NCBI RefSeq assembly: GCF_017497975.1
Contig: NZ_JAGDEL010000026.1
Span: 43,099-107,098 of the forward strand
Source: Metabacillus bambusae
GTDB lineage: Bacteria > Bacillota > Bacilli > Bacillales > Bacillaceae
Direction of reading: 5' to 3'
DNA: 64,000 nt
The translations under genes and the position numbers were made by a program. Below the pieces are notes generated by a model. The model saw only the letters and a program-made list of their open reading frames with translations. It did no database searches and was not told the origin of the DNA. The number at the start of each line of letters is the position of its first letter. Within the stretch, counting starts at the first letter, position 1. Positions 29,375 through 38,998 of this stretch are shown one piece after another.

Positions 29375-31582
29375 ATGGCAAATGAACAAGTACTATCTTC
29401 CGAGCAAGTAATTGAAAAGGCACAGCGTTATTTGTCAGCTGACGATACCGCTTTTATTCAACGTGCCTACGACTTTGCTGAAGAAGCACATCGTGAACAA
29501 TTCCGAAAATCAGGTGAACCATATATCATCCATCCAATCCAAGTTGCAGGAATATTGGTAGATTTGGAGATGGATCCTTCTACAATAGCGGGTGGCTTCT
29601 TGCATGATGTTGTGGAGGATACGGATGTTACTCTTGACGACATACGTACAGCGTTTAGCGACGAAGTAGCGATGTTAGTTGATGGGGTAACCAAGCTAGG
29701 GAAAATTAAATATAAATCTCAAGAAGAGCAGCAAGCTGAAAACCATCGTAAAATGTTCGTTGCAATGGCTCAAGATATTCGTGTGATTTTAATAAAGCTT
29801 GCTGACCGCCTTCATAACATGAGAACCTTAAAGCATTTACCACAAGAAAAGCAAAGACGAATTTCAAATGAAACATTAGAAATTTTTGCACCTCTTGCAC
29901 ATCGTTTGGGGATCTCAAAAATAAAGTGGGAGCTAGAGGATACTTCACTACGCTATTTAAATCCTCAACAATATTATCGAATTGTTAATCTAATGAAGAA
30001 AAAGCGTCAAGAACGTTTGGAATACTTAGATCAAGTGATTGATGAGGTTCGCGATCGGGTTGATGAAGTTAATATTGAAGCAGAATTCTCTGGTAGACCA
30101 AAACATATTTACAGTATCTACCGAAAAATGGTTCTTCAGAATAAGCAATTTAACGAAATTTACGACCTTTTAGCTGTTAGAATAGTCGTTAATAGTATTA
30201 AAGATTGTTATGCCGTATTAGGGATCATTCATACATGTTGGAAGCCAATGCCTGGCCGTTTTAAAGATTATATTGCCATGCCTAAACCAAATATGTATCA
30301 ATCTCTCCATACGACTGTAATTGGTCCAAAAGGTGATCCGCTAGAGGTTCAAATCCGTACAATTGAAATGCATCAGATCGCTGAATACGGGATTGCGGCT
30401 CATTGGGCATATAAAGAGGGAAAAGAAGTTGAAGAAAAAACTACATTAGAAAAGAAACTTTCCTGGTTTAGAGAGATTTTAGAATTCCAAAATGATGTAA
30501 CAAATGCTGAGGAATTCATGGAATCACTAAAAATAGATCTATTTTCTGACATGGTCTTTATTTTTACGCCTAAAGGGGATGTCATTGAATTACCTTCAGG
30601 TTCTGTTCCAATTGATTTTGCCTATCGAATTCATTCAGAAATTGGTAACAAAACAATCGGAGCAAAAATAAATGGTAAAATGGTGACATTAGATTATAAG
30701 CTTAAAACTGGCGATATAATTGAAATTTTAACTTCTAAGCATTCTTATGGACCAAGTCAGGATTGGTTGAAGCTAGCTCAAACGTCACAGGCAAAAAATA
30801 AAATCCGCCAATTCTTTAAAAAGCAACGTCGTGAAGAAAACGTTGAAAAAGGAAGAGAAATGGTTGAAAAGGAAATTAAAAACCTAGACTTTGAAGTAAA
30901 AGAAGTTATGACCACCGATAATTTACAACGAGTAGCTGAAAAATTCAACTTCTCTAATGAAGAGGATATGTACGCTGCTGTTGGCTATAATGGTGTTACA
31001 GCTTTACAAGTTGCAAATCGTTTAACGGAAAAGTGGCGAAAAATACGTGATCAAGAGGAACAGGAAAAGAATATCCAAGAGGTCATTAATGATGCGAAAC
31101 AAGTCCCTTCTTCCTCGACAAGAAAGCGTGATGCAGGTGTACAGGTAAAAGGTATTGATAATTTGCTCATTCGCTTATCAAAATGCTGCAATCCTGTGCC
31201 AGGTGATGACATTGTTGGCTTTATCACAAAAGGTCGTGGAGTTTCTGTTCACCGTGCTGATTGTACAAATGTTCATACTGATGATGCAAAAGAGCGTCTT
31301 ATCGATGTTGAATGGGAAAATCAACCGTCAACAACTCGAAAAGAATACAATGTTGAAATTGAAATACTTGGCTATGATCGTCGCGGTTTATTGAATGAAG
31401 TTCTCCAGGCAGTGAATGAAACAAAAACAAATATCTCTTCTGTGTCTGGAAAATCAGATCGAAACAAAGTCGCGACAATTAATATGGCGATTTCAATCTC
31501 GAATATTAACCATCTACAAAAAGTAGTTGAACGTATTAAGCAAATCTCGGATATTTATTCTGTTCGAAGAATGATGAATTAA
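29375..31582 (+). CDS. relA: Bifunctional (p)ppGpp synthetase/hydrolase Rel
   Basis: The stringent-response enzyme. 735 residues. Hydrolase HD domain (about 45-200, [11 protein letters not shown]), synthetase domain (about 230-350, [12 protein letters not shown] and [20 protein letters not shown]), TGS domain (about 390-450, [20 protein letters not shown]), helical and zinc-finger-like region with [11 protein letters not shown], and a C-terminal ACT domain ([13 protein letters not shown]). Both active sites look intact. ATG after AAAAGGTGA. dtd follows about 200 nt later. Confidence 0.97.
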   Translation: MANEQVLSSEQVIEKAQRYLSADDTAFIQRAYDFAEEAHREQFRKSGEPYIIHPIQVAGILVDLEMDPSTIAGGFLHDVVEDTDVTLDDIRTAFSDEVAMLVDGVTKLGKIKYKSQEEQQAENHRKMFVAMAQDIRVILIKLADRLHNMRTLKHLPQEKQRRISNETLEIFAPLAHRLGISKIKWELEDTSLRYLNPQQYYRIVNLMKKKRQERLEYLDQVIDEVRDRVDEVNIEAEFSGRPKHIYSIYRKMVLQNKQFNEIYDLLAVRIVVNSIKDCYAVLGIIHTCWKPMPGRFKDYIAMPKPNMYQSLHTTVIGPKGDPLEVQIRTIEMHQIAEYGIAAHWAYKEGKEVEEKTTLEKKLSWFREILEFQNDVTNAEEFMESLKIDLFSDMVFIFTPKGDVIELPSGSVPIDFAYRIHSEIGNKTIGAKINGKMVTLDYKLKTGDIIEILTSKHSYGPSQDWLKLAQTSQAKNKIRQFFKKQRREENVEKGREMVEKEIKNLDFEVKEVMTTDNLQRVAEKFNFSNEEDMYAAVGYNGVTALQVANRLTEKWRKIRDQEEQEKNIQEVINDAKQVPSSSTRKRDAGVQVKGIDNLLIRLSKCCNPVPGDDIVGFITKGRGVSVHRADCTNVHTDDAKERLIDVEWENQPSTTRKEYNVEIEILGYDRRGLLNEVLQAVNETKTNISSVSGKSDRNKVATINMAISISNINHLQKVVERIKQISDIYSVRRMMN

Positions 31583-31783
31583 GCTAAGGTGTAGGGGAAG
31601 GGGACAGAACTCGCTTACTTATCCCTGAAATTTGAACAAGTTAACAATTATACCTGTTCCGCCCTAAAAGTGATAGTTTAAAGCTTGCTCGTTTCACCCC
31701 TAACTGGATTGGACTTGTAGTCAAATCTATTTTCCTTTCATTTTAGCTTATATTGTTAGTACGTTATTAGGGGGATTATAAGC

Positions 31784-32224
31784 GTGAAAGTAGTAATACA
31801 ACGAGCAAAACATGCTAAAGTAACTGTAGAGGATAACGTAGTTGGTGAAATTGACGAAGGTGTGATGGTCCTAGTTGGGATCACACATGATGATACAGAA
31901 GCTGATGCTGATTACCTCGCAGAAAAAATAGTTAACTTAAGAATTTTTGAAGATGAAGCTGGTAAAATGAATCATTCATTATTAGATGTAAATGGACAAG
32001 TCTTATCTGTTTCACAATTCACCTTATATGGTGATTGCCGTAAAGGAAGACGACCTAATTATATGAATGCAGCTAAACCAGATTATGCAAATGACATCTA
32101 TGAGTTTTTTAATACAAAATTAAGAGAAAAAGGCCTACATGTTGAGACTGGAATATTCGGAGCGATGATGGATGTTCAATTTACAAATGTAGGACCTGTG
32201 ACATTGATTGTTGAAAGCAAATAA
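31784..32224 (+). CDS. dtd: D-aminoacyl-tRNA deacylase
   Basis: It removes D-amino acids mischarged on tRNA. 146 residues. The two active-site motifs [19 protein letters not shown] (about 75-95) and TNVGPVTLI near the C-terminus, including the cis-proline in GPVT, are visible. GTG start with AGGGGGA upstream. The gap from relA contains no gene. Confidence 0.95.
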   Translation: MKVVIQRAKHAKVTVEDNVVGEIDEGVMVLVGITHDDTEADADYLAEKIVNLRIFEDEAGKMNHSLLDVNGQVLSVSQFTLYGDCRKGRRPNYMNAAKPDYANDIYEFFNTKLREKGLHVETGIFGAMMDVQFTNVGPVTLIVESK

Positions 32225-32260
32225 ATAAGATCAGCCTTCTAAGAGAAGGCTGATCTTATT
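32224..32260. terminator. Bidirectional terminator after dtd
   Basis: A 17-bp perfect hairpin (AATAAGATCAGCCTTCT with AGAAGGCTGATCTTATT) with a 3-nt loop. Confidence 0.85.
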
Positions 32261-32279
32261 TGGTTCAGTAACGTTGCTT

Positions 32280-32455
32280 ATTGAACCACTTTTCAAGCTA
32301 TTGAACCATTTATCCTGTGAATTGAATCAACTACAAGAATAATTGAACATAAGTCCGTGTTTTTGGACCACACTAACGTTTCTCGTCAAATTTTGTATGT
32401 GTATTGAACTGCTCCTAACTATCTATATACCAAATTCTCTAAGCGAATTGAACCA
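32280..32455. repeat. Phased short direct repeats, ATTGAACCA type
   Basis: ATTGAACCA or close variants begin at 32280, 32300, 32321, 32342, 32403 and 32447, with spacings of 20, 21, 21, 61 and 44 nt, mostly near multiples of about 20.5. The intervening sequence differs. The 20-nt step breaks any reading frame. The rest of this 336-nt gap shows no gene. Confidence 0.6.
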
Positions 32456-32596
32456 CCCAAAAATGAACCCCTTTATTAGCAAAAATCATCCAGTTCACAC
32501 AAAAAAATAGGCTGCCTTTATAGGCGGACCTTGGTAAATTATTTTTGCAATTTCAAAAATTTTAGCTTATTAAGAATACTTGATAAGGCGATTTTC

Positions 32597-34363
32597 TTAT
32601 TTAAAATACTGTGTTAGTCCATTATAAATACCTTGTGATACATGTTCCTGATAGCTTGATGTATTAACAGTTAATTCCTCTGTGCGATTACTTAAAAAAC
32701 CAAGTTCTAAAAGTGTTGCAGGTACATTGTTTTCACGAAGTACATGGAAGTTTCCGTATTTGATACCACGGTTTCTTAGATTAGATTGTTTCACTAATTC
32801 CGAATTCATTTTCGAAGCTAGTTGTGCATCCTTTAGTGAGCTGTAATAGTAAGCTGTTGTTCCATTAGCACTTCTATCAGTTGTACTATCATAATGAAGA
32901 CTAATAAATGCTTTGGCATTACGATAATGTGATGTGCGAACTCTTGAGTTCAGGCTTATATAGGTATCATTAGAGCGAGTTAAATAAACATTTGCACCTG
33001 CTGATTTTAGCTTGTCGTAAACTAATTTAGCTGTTGTTAATGTTAAGTTTTTTTCTAGTGTACCCCTTGTCCCAACGGCACCGCTATCCTGTCCGCCATG
33101 GCCTGGGTCGATAACGATTGTTTTATTTTTAACGTATTGCTCAGAACCAGGCTTTGTCACAGGAGAACTAACACCGCTTGTCTCAACAACCCACCCTGCA
33201 ATATAGCCAGTATTATTACTCCCAAGATTAATTTTGTACCAGTCACCAACGGTTTCGATGATCTCGTACGATTCTCCTAAACTTGCTCGTTTTACAATTG
33301 ATTTGCTAGTTGAGGCACCTGATCGAATGTTAGTACCATTATAAATGATTTTTACATACTTCTTATCAGTTGTACTAGGAGAAGAGCCTGTTTTATCAAT
33401 AGTTTTTGAAATATACCATCCTGCAACCCAGCCTGTTTTATTTGAGCTATAGGTTATTTTGTACCAATCATTTTTTTCTTCAGTAATGGAAACCTTCATT
33501 CCTTTAGTAACAGTCCCAACAACCTTACCATTTAATGTACCATTATTCCTAACATTTAAGGATGCAGCAGTAACAGTTCCGCTTGCTTTTACCGTTGTAC
33601 TCGGGCTTGTGGTTGAAGGTGTATCTTTTGATGAACCTGTACTGCTAAATTTTAAATAATCACTATGTACCCAGCCTTTAATGCCGTTTACTTCGATTTG
33701 TGCCCAGTTACCTTGCTCTTGAATAACTGTAACACTAGCATTCTTATTTAGGCTCCCAACACGAGTCCCGTTAGTAGAAGGCGTTTTTCTGACGTTAAGG
33801 GAGGTTGCGGTGATACTAGCTGTTTTTTTGACTTTAGACGGTGTCGTTATGTTCGTGTTTCCATTAGTTTTTACATAGCTAGCAGCTACCCACCCCTGCT
33901 TACCTGAGTAAGAAATTTTGATCCATTCTCCACTTTTGTCTAAATAAGTAGCTATTTTTCCTTTTTCAAACACACCAATAACACCAAACGATGTTCCTGG
34001 CCCTGAACGAAATCTTAATCCAGTAGCTTTGGATTCAACTGTACCATTTCCACTTGAAACTGATGAAGATGAAGAAGGGCTACTAGCTTTCTGTGTCACA
34101 AGCCATGCAGCAACCCAGCCAGTTGAATTACTTGAAAGTTTAATTTTAATCCAATCATTTTTCTTTTCTACGACATCAAAGGTTTGGCCCTTTTTTACTT
34201 TGGCAAGAACAGAAGAGGTAAGAGCTGCCCCACTTCTAACATTTAGCAGATCGACATTTATTGTCACTTGTTCGCTTTCTGCAGTCGATTTAATCGGACT
34301 TACAAATGAAGCAATAAAAAGAAGCGTAAAACATATGTACATGGTCATGCCTTTGCGAATCAA
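32597..34363 (-). CDS. yrvJ: N-acetylmuramoyl-L-alanine amidase with five SH3b repeats (YrvJ)
   Basis: A secreted wall hydrolase. 588 residues: signal peptide (1-28), five bacterial SH3 repeats (starting about 32, 108, 184, 261 and 336, each with a LNVRSG- or FRSG-type opening and a GWV ending) joined by Ser/Thr-rich linkers, then an Amidase_3 zinc domain (about 412-588) with the IDPGHGGQDSG metal motif and ATLLELGFLSN containing the catalytic glutamate. TTG start, AAGGAGG eight bases upstream. Convergent with dtd. Confidence 0.93.
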   Translation of the reverse strand: MIRKGMTMYICFTLLFIASFVSPIKSTAESEQVTINVDLLNVRSGAALTSSVLAKVKKGQTFDVVEKKNDWIKIKLSSNSTGWVAAWLVTQKASSPSSSSSVSSGNGTVESKATGLRFRSGPGTSFGVIGVFEKGKIATYLDKSGEWIKISYSGKQGWVAASYVKTNGNTNITTPSKVKKTASITATSLNVRKTPSTNGTRVGSLNKNASVTVIQEQGNWAQIEVNGIKGWVHSDYLKFSSTGSSKDTPSTTSPSTTVKASGTVTAASLNVRNNGTLNGKVVGTVTKGMKVSITEEKNDWYKITYSSNKTGWVAGWYISKTIDKTGSSPSTTDKKYVKIIYNGTNIRSGASTSKSIVKRASLGESYEIIETVGDWYKINLGSNNTGYIAGWVVETSGVSSPVTKPGSEQYVKNKTIVIDPGHGGQDSGAVGTRGTLEKNLTLTTAKLVYDKLKSAGANVYLTRSNDTYISLNSRVRTSHYRNAKAFISLHYDSTTDRSANGTTAYYYSSLKDAQLASKMNSELVKQSNLRNRGIKYGNFHVLRENNVPATLLELGFLSNRTEELTVNTSSYQEHVSQGIYNGLTQYFK

Positions 34364-34496
34364 CGAAAAATCCTCCTTTTTCTAGGTGCTAACCTAAACA
34401 TTTCTCTACTTATATCGACATTCCTTTTAAAAAATGAAATAAATTCTTCCAAAATAGGTAAAGATATTTGTATGAGTCTTAATTTGAAGGGAAGTA

Positions 34497-34676
34497 ATGA
34501 AGATGCGCAATAGTGAAAAGGGAGAATTAACACACACACGTCATGATGTTTTTGGCATGGATTTTCATGATTTTATGGTGAAAGAACAAAATGATACATC
34601 ATTGGAATTGGCATCAGAATTTGGAATTTCACTAAGAGAAGTAAAGAATATAAAAAAACATTTAAATCGTTCTTGA
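34497..34676 (+). CDS. yrzK: Small HTH-like protein YrzK
   Basis: A 59-residue protein, basic at both ends, with a predicted helix-turn-helix in the C-terminal half (LELASEFGISLREVKNIKKH, about 37-56). It starts at ATG behind GAAGGGA. Position between yrvJ and hisS matches the B. subtilis yrzK gene. The HTH suggests DNA or sigma-factor-like binding; function unknown. The hisS promoter begins within its last codons. Confidence 0.72.
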   Translation: MKMRNSEKGELTHTRHDVFGMDFHDFMVKEQNDTSLELASEFGISLREVKNIKKHLNRS

Positions 34677-34702
34677 CATTGTGCGTCAAACATTCGTATG
34701 AT
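34673..34702 (+). promoter_or_regulatory. Sigma-A promoter of the hisS-aspS T-box leader
   Basis: TTGACA (overlapping the yrzK stop), an 18-nt spacer, then TATGAT. Confidence 0.7.
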
Positions 34703-34708
34703 AAGATA

Positions 34709-35007
34709 AAATTCGAGTAATTTGATTTGAAGAAATTCCTTACATAGGCTTTGAACCGGTGAGGGAGAAAAGTAAATAAGAGCACACATGAATAGAGAGG
34801 AAATGCCCTTGGCTGAAAGCATTTCTACATGATGACTTATTGAAAAACACTCCTTAGGTTTCTCTCTGAAAAACAGCTTGTTTAGTAGGAGCAGAACGTT
34901 ACAGGCGTTAACTGATTGAGTGGAAATAGTACTTTTATCTATTTCAACTAGGGTGGAACCACGGGTATAACTCTCGTCCCTACATTTTGTAGAGACGGGA
35001 GTTTTTT
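34709..35007 (+). promoter_or_regulatory. T-box riboswitch controlling hisS-aspS
   Basis: A tRNA-sensing leader. The invariant T-box AGGGTGGAACCACGGGT is at 34950-34966 and the terminator (CTCTCGTCCCTAC with GTAGAGACGGGAG, then six T) at 34971-35007. Stem I has AGTA (34771-34774), the helix AATAAG/CTTATT, the AGAGAGG bulge region and GAA at 34842-34844. By analogy with the alaS leader the specifier would be AAC (34846-34848), with His CAC overlapping at 34848-34850. Confidence 0.9.
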
Positions 35008-35022
35008 ATGTTTTTGTGGGAA

Positions 35023-35066
35023 TCGTCTTATGCTTGTCGGAGCTGATCAAGGCGCTTCCTCTTTTT
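35023..35066 (+). repeat. Dispersed repeat family 2, 3' fragment (copy 5)
   Basis: Only the right end remains: CGTCTTATGCTTGTCGGAGC, then GATCAAGGCGCTTCC. It lies between the T-box terminator and the next full copy. Confidence 0.65.
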
Positions 35067-35097
35067 TAAAGTGAAAATAGTACATTTTTTGTACTTA

Positions 35098-35224
35098 GTT
35101 TTCGTGTCTAGCTACAGCGCCTAGCTCCTCGAGTCATAAGCCACTTCGGAATTGAAGGTAAAGAACACCTTTTATTCCGAAGTGTCTTATGCTTGTCGGA
35201 GCTGAACGAGGCGCTTCCGCATAT
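35098..35224 (+). repeat. Dispersed repeat family 2, subtype b (copy 6)
   Basis: GTTTTCGTGTCTAGCTACAGC to GAGGCGCTTCCGC. The inner hairpin CACTTCGGAATTGAAGG pairs with the CCTTTTATTCCGAAGTG side. It ends just upstream of the hisS ribosome-binding site, so it lies within the hisS leader. Confidence 0.8.
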
Positions 35225-35245
35225 CTAGTATTGGAGGAGAAAGTT

Positions 35246-36514
35246 ATGTCATTCCAGATTCCTAGAGGAACTCAGGATATTTTACCTGGAGAAGTTGAAA
35301 AGTGGCAGTTTGTAGAAAATACTGCACGAGAATTATGTAACAGATATCAGTATAAGGAAATACGTACGCCGATCTTTGAACATACAGAATTATTTGCACG
35401 CGGTGTTGGTGAAAGTACTGATATCGTTCAAAAGGAAATGTACACATTCCAAGATCGTAAGGGAAGAAGCATGACGCTAAGACCTGAAGGAACAGCTTCG
35501 ACTGTACGTTCTTTTGTGGAAAAAAAGCTTTATGCAAACCCATCTCAACCAACTAAGCTTTATTACATTGGACCTATGTTTAGATACGAACGTCCGCAAA
35601 CTGGCCGTTTTCGTCAATTTGTCCAATTTGGTATAGAAGCACTTGGAAGTAATGACCCTGCTATTGATGCTGAGGTAATTTCACTTGCGATGTCTCTCTA
35701 TCAAACACTTGGTTTAAAGAGCTTAAAGCTTGTGATAAACAGCTTAGGTGATGCAGATAGCCGAACAGCACATCGCACGGCATTAATCTCACACTTTGAG
35801 CCGAGAATTGGAGAGTTTTGTTCAGATTGTCAAAAACGTTTAGAACAAAACCCTTTACGGATTTTAGATTGTAAGAAGGATCGCGATCATGAATTAATGA
35901 AAACTGCTCCTTCGATTCTTGAATTTTTAAATGATGAGTCAAAGAGCTACTTTAATAAGGTCCAGCAATATTTGACGGCAAATGGGATCCCTTATGAAGT
36001 TGATCCAGGGCTAGTAAGAGGCTTAGATTACTATAATCATACTGCATTTGAAATCATGAGTAATGCTGAAGGCTTTGGAGCTATTACAACCTTATGTGGA
36101 GGTGGCCGCTATAATGGGCTTGCTCAAGAAATTGGTGGACCTGAGACTCCAGGGATTGGTTTTGCGCTAAGTATTGAACGCCTTTTAGCAGCTCTTGACG
36201 CCGAAAATGTAACATTACCGATTTCTAGTGACATAGATTGTTATATCGTTACAATGGGGGATCAAGCGAAGGACCGTGCCGTTTCATTGCTTTATGAGAT
36301 GAGAAATGCGGGTTTAAAAGCAGAAAAAGACTATGAAGATAAAAAAATGAAAGCACAGTTCAAAGCTGCAGATCGTCATCAGGCTAAGTTTGTAGCTGTA
36401 TTGGGTGATGATGAGCTCGAAAAAAATGTGATAGCTGTTAAGAATATGGAAACAGGTGTCCAAGAAGATATTGGAATTGATCAACTTATTTCTTATTTAA
36501 AGGCTTTTTTCTAA
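35246..36514 (+). CDS. hisS: Histidyl-tRNA synthetase
   Basis: Class II synthetase, 422 residues. Motif 1 region [16 protein letters not shown], motif 2 [19 protein letters not shown], the histidine-specific motifs [14 protein letters not shown] and GGGRYNGL, motif 3 [11 protein letters not shown] and a C-terminal anticodon-binding domain. ATG with GGAGGA eight bases upstream; the longer frame into the repeat is rejected. The last residues KAFF and the stop are encoded by the end of a dispersed repeat. T-box controlled and followed by aspS. Confidence 0.96.
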   Translation: MSFQIPRGTQDILPGEVEKWQFVENTARELCNRYQYKEIRTPIFEHTELFARGVGESTDIVQKEMYTFQDRKGRSMTLRPEGTASTVRSFVEKKLYANPSQPTKLYYIGPMFRYERPQTGRFRQFVQFGIEALGSNDPAIDAEVISLAMSLYQTLGLKSLKLVINSLGDADSRTAHRTALISHFEPRIGEFCSDCQKRLEQNPLRILDCKKDRDHELMKTAPSILEFLNDESKSYFNKVQQYLTANGIPYEVDPGLVRGLDYYNHTAFEIMSNAEGFGAITTLCGGGRYNGLAQEIGGPETPGIGFALSIERLLAALDAENVTLPISSDIDCYIVTMGDQAKDRAVSLLYEMRNAGLKAEKDYEDKKMKAQFKAADRHQAKFVAVLGDDELEKNVIAVKNMETGVQEDIGIDQLISYLKAFF

Positions 36515-36591
36515 GAGATTGTTGTTTTAAAACGAAAATCAACCACACCGCACTACTTGGTAAATAGCAACAAAGTTTGCGAAAAAAGCCT
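36500..36591 (+). repeat. Dispersed repeat family 1, internally deleted (copy 4)
   Basis: The ends AGGCTTTTTTC (36501) and GAAAAAAGCCT (36581) are perfect 11-bp inverted repeats. The inner part retains TAAGAGATTGTTG and ACCGCACTACTTGGTAAATAGCAAC-type sequence but lacks the GC-rich core. It overlaps the hisS stop codon. Confidence 0.8.
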
Positions 36592-36634
36592 ATTTAAAAC
36601 AAACATCTATTTGATTAACAAAGGAGAGGGTACA

Positions 36635-38401
36635 ATGTTTGGCCGTACATACTATTGTGGAGAAGTACCAGAGTCAGCTATTGGAGAAAAAGTCTTATTA
36701 AAAGGTTGGGTGCAAAAACGACGTGATTTAGGAGGAGTTATTTTTATTGATCTTCGCGATCGCACAGGTGTTGTTCAAATCGTTTTTAACCCAGAAATTT
36801 CTGAGGAAGCTTTAGCAATTGCTGAGCGAGTTCGTAGTGAATATGTATTAGATATAACGGGGAAAGTTGTTGAACGTGATGCAGAAACAGTAAACCCAAA
36901 TGTCCCAACTGGGAAAATAGAGGTTATAGTTGAGAATATAACGATTATCAACGCAGCTAAAAACCCACCATTCTTAATTGAGGATAAATCAGATGAAGTA
37001 TCTGAGGATGTCCGTCTAAAATATCGTTATTTAGATTTAAGAAGACCAGCATTATTTAATACGATTCAAATGCGTCACAATGTAACAAAATCAATGCGTA
37101 ATTTCCTAGATGAAAGTGGCTTTTTAGATATTGAAACGCCAATCTTAACAAAGAGCACACCTGAAGGAGCTCGTGATTACTTAGTTCCTAGTCGTGTGCA
37201 TGAAGGTGAGTTTTATGCATTACCACAATCACCACAAATCTTTAAACAGCTATTAATGGTGTCAGGTTTTGATAAATATTATCAAATAGCTCGCTGCTTC
37301 CGTGATGAAGATTTACGTGCTGACCGTCAGCCTGAATTTACACAAATTGATATTGAAGCTTCATTTATGAGTCAGGATGATATTATGTCCATGACAGAAC
37401 AAATGATGGCAAGAATTATGAAAGAAACAAAGGGTGTTGAGATTGACCTACCAATGCAAAGAATGCCATATGACGAGGCTATGGGGCGCTTTGGATCTGA
37501 TAAGCCAGACACACGCTTTGGTTTAGAGCTTGTTGATGTAGGGGAAATTGTTAAAGACAGTGGCCTAAAAGTATTTAGCAGTGTAGTAGCAAATGGTGGT
37601 CAAGTAAAATCGATCAATGTTAAAGGTGCTGCTGATAAATATTCTAGAAAAGATATGGATGCACTAGCTGAATTCGTTGCACCATATGGAGCAAAAGGTT
37701 TAGCTTGGCTAAAAGTTGAAGAAGATGGTTTAAAAGGTCCGATTATTAAATTCTTCACTGAAGAAGAGCAAAAAGGATTACTTAGAACTATGGAAGCAAC
37801 AGTTGGTGATTTGCTTGTATTTGTAGCTGATAAAAAATCAGTTGTTGCTGATTCCCTAGGTGCGCTTAGATTAAAGCTTGGTAAAGACCTACAGTTAATT
37901 GATGAAAGTAAATATAATTTCCTTTGGGTTGTTGATTGGCCATTACTTGAGTATGACGAAGCAACAAAACGTTATTATGCGGCACATCACCCATTTACAA
38001 TGCCAGCGCGTGAAGATTTAAGTTTATTTGATACAGATCCGGGTAATATGAAAGCACAGGCATATGATATTGTTTTAAATGGATACGAGTTAGGTGGCGG
38101 ATCAATTCGTATCTTTGAAAAAGGCGTTCAAGAAAAAATGTTCAAGCTATTAGGATTCACAGAAGAAGAGGCCAAAGAACAATTTGGATTCTTATTAGAC
38201 GCTTTTGAATATGGCACACCACCACATGGCGGTATCGCTCTTGGTTTAGATCGATTAGTTATGTTATTAGCTGGTCGTACAAATTTAAGAGATACAATTG
38301 CTTTCCCTAAAACAGCAAGTGCCAGTGATTTATTGACAAATGCTCCAAGTACTGTAAGTGAAGCGCAGTTAGAAGAATTAAATTTAGAATTGCGTGACTA
38401 A
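36635..38401 (+). CDS. aspS: Aspartyl-tRNA synthetase
   Basis: Class II synthetase of the bacterial type, 588 residues. N-terminal OB anticodon domain ([20 protein letters not shown]), motif 2 [18 protein letters not shown], inserted GAD domain (about 290-420), motif 3 [14 protein letters not shown]. Leu in RRDLGG is the residue associated with discriminating AspRS. ATG at 36635 behind AAGGAGAGGG; an upstream frame derives from the repeat. Second gene of the hisS-aspS T-box operon. Confidence 0.96.
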   Translation: MFGRTYYCGEVPESAIGEKVLLKGWVQKRRDLGGVIFIDLRDRTGVVQIVFNPEISEEALAIAERVRSEYVLDITGKVVERDAETVNPNVPTGKIEVIVENITIINAAKNPPFLIEDKSDEVSEDVRLKYRYLDLRRPALFNTIQMRHNVTKSMRNFLDESGFLDIETPILTKSTPEGARDYLVPSRVHEGEFYALPQSPQIFKQLLMVSGFDKYYQIARCFRDEDLRADRQPEFTQIDIEASFMSQDDIMSMTEQMMARIMKETKGVEIDLPMQRMPYDEAMGRFGSDKPDTRFGLELVDVGEIVKDSGLKVFSSVVANGGQVKSINVKGAADKYSRKDMDALAEFVAPYGAKGLAWLKVEEDGLKGPIIKFFTEEEQKGLLRTMEATVGDLLVFVADKKSVVADSLGALRLKLGKDLQLIDESKYNFLWVVDWPLLEYDEATKRYYAAHHPFTMPAREDLSLFDTDPGNMKAQAYDIVLNGYELGGGSIRIFEKGVQEKMFKLLGFTEEEAKEQFGFLLDAFEYGTPPHGGIALGLDRLVMLLAGRTNLRDTIAFPKTASASDLLTNAPSTVSEAQLEELNLELRD

Positions 38402-38426
38402 ATCATTATTTGCGTCTGTCAAGATC

Positions 38427-38455
38427 TTGAAATGATATTTTCAATATGATATTAT
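38427..38455 (+). promoter_or_regulatory. Sigma-A promoter of 6S-1 RNA
   Basis: TTGAAA, a 17-nt spacer, then TATTAT. The predicted start (about 38462) is roughly 11 nt before the mature 5' end, which fits the processed precursor known for B. subtilis 6S-1. Confidence 0.6.
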
Positions 38456-38472
38456 TTTAAAAAATAACATTC

Positions 38473-38660
38473 AAAGTCCTGATGTGTTCGTTGTACACCT
38501 AGTTTTGACCTAACATTTTTTCTACGGGAGCTTGTGTTTCTCAGACAGAGTAAATGCCTCTCTAACTCGTTAAAGAGGACTTACAACCTCTGGAATAAAG
38601 CACCCACCTGCTAAGGGCGGGATCAAAACGAGGGAAACGGCGACGGCACGATTGGGACTA
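38473..38660 (+). ncRNA. bsrA: 6S-1 RNA (BsrA)
   Basis: 6S RNA binds sigma-A RNA polymerase as a promoter mimic. The 5' part AAAGTCCTGATGTGTT with GTTGTACACCTA matches the B. subtilis 6S-1 RNA as I remember it, and the locus (aspS to tcdA) is the same. The 5' AGTCC pairs with 3' GGGACT, and TGTGTTCGTTG pairs with CGACGGCACG, giving the closing stem. About 190 nt, the expected size. Ends are approximate. Confidence 0.85.
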
Positions 38661-38676
38661 CTACATATGATTGACT

Positions 38677-38767
38677 AAGGGTCTGACCCCTCAATGTAAA
38701 CTAATAGATAGTACATTAACTAGGTTCGTACTAATTATTATGGATTGAGAGGACAGACCCTTTTTGT
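38677..38767 (+). terminator. Long hairpin terminator (hairpin family 3)
   Basis: AAGGGTCTG and CAGACCCTT form the base, then CTCAAT/ATTGAG and an upper stem TAGTAC/GTACTA region; five T follow. It resembles the hairpin after secDF. It may end the aspS/6S transcripts. Confidence 0.75.
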
Positions 38768-38998
38768 TTGTTAAATCTAAGGTTACTAAAAGCCTGAAAG
38801 TTAACCAAAAGATAGTACATTCAGCTGTACTTAGGGTGTATTAAAAAGTTTTGAATGAGGGTTCTTGAAATTCCTTATTTGAAGAACTATAAAATCTCTT
38901 GCTTTTCCTACAATGTATGTTATATTCGTTTTCAGGTAAAAATACTGTCATTATAAAATGACAGTGAAATTAATTGGATAATAATTGGAGTGAGTTAG

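Noticed and set aside
34831..34836. GAT or GAC (Asp) as the hisS T-box specifier
   Set aside because: These bases adjoin or form the upper helix AATAAG/CTTATT and do not follow the GAA element as the alaS specifier does.
35189..35245. N-terminal extension of HisS
   Set aside because: It is a translation of the end of a family 2 repeat; the ATG at 35246 follows GGAGGA and matches the HisS family start.
36557..36634. N-terminal extension of AspS beginning MVNSNKVCE
   Set aside because: It is a translation of the family 1 repeat end; the same peptide start appears in the inverted copy near 60.95 kb. The ATG at 36635 has a proper ribosome-binding site.
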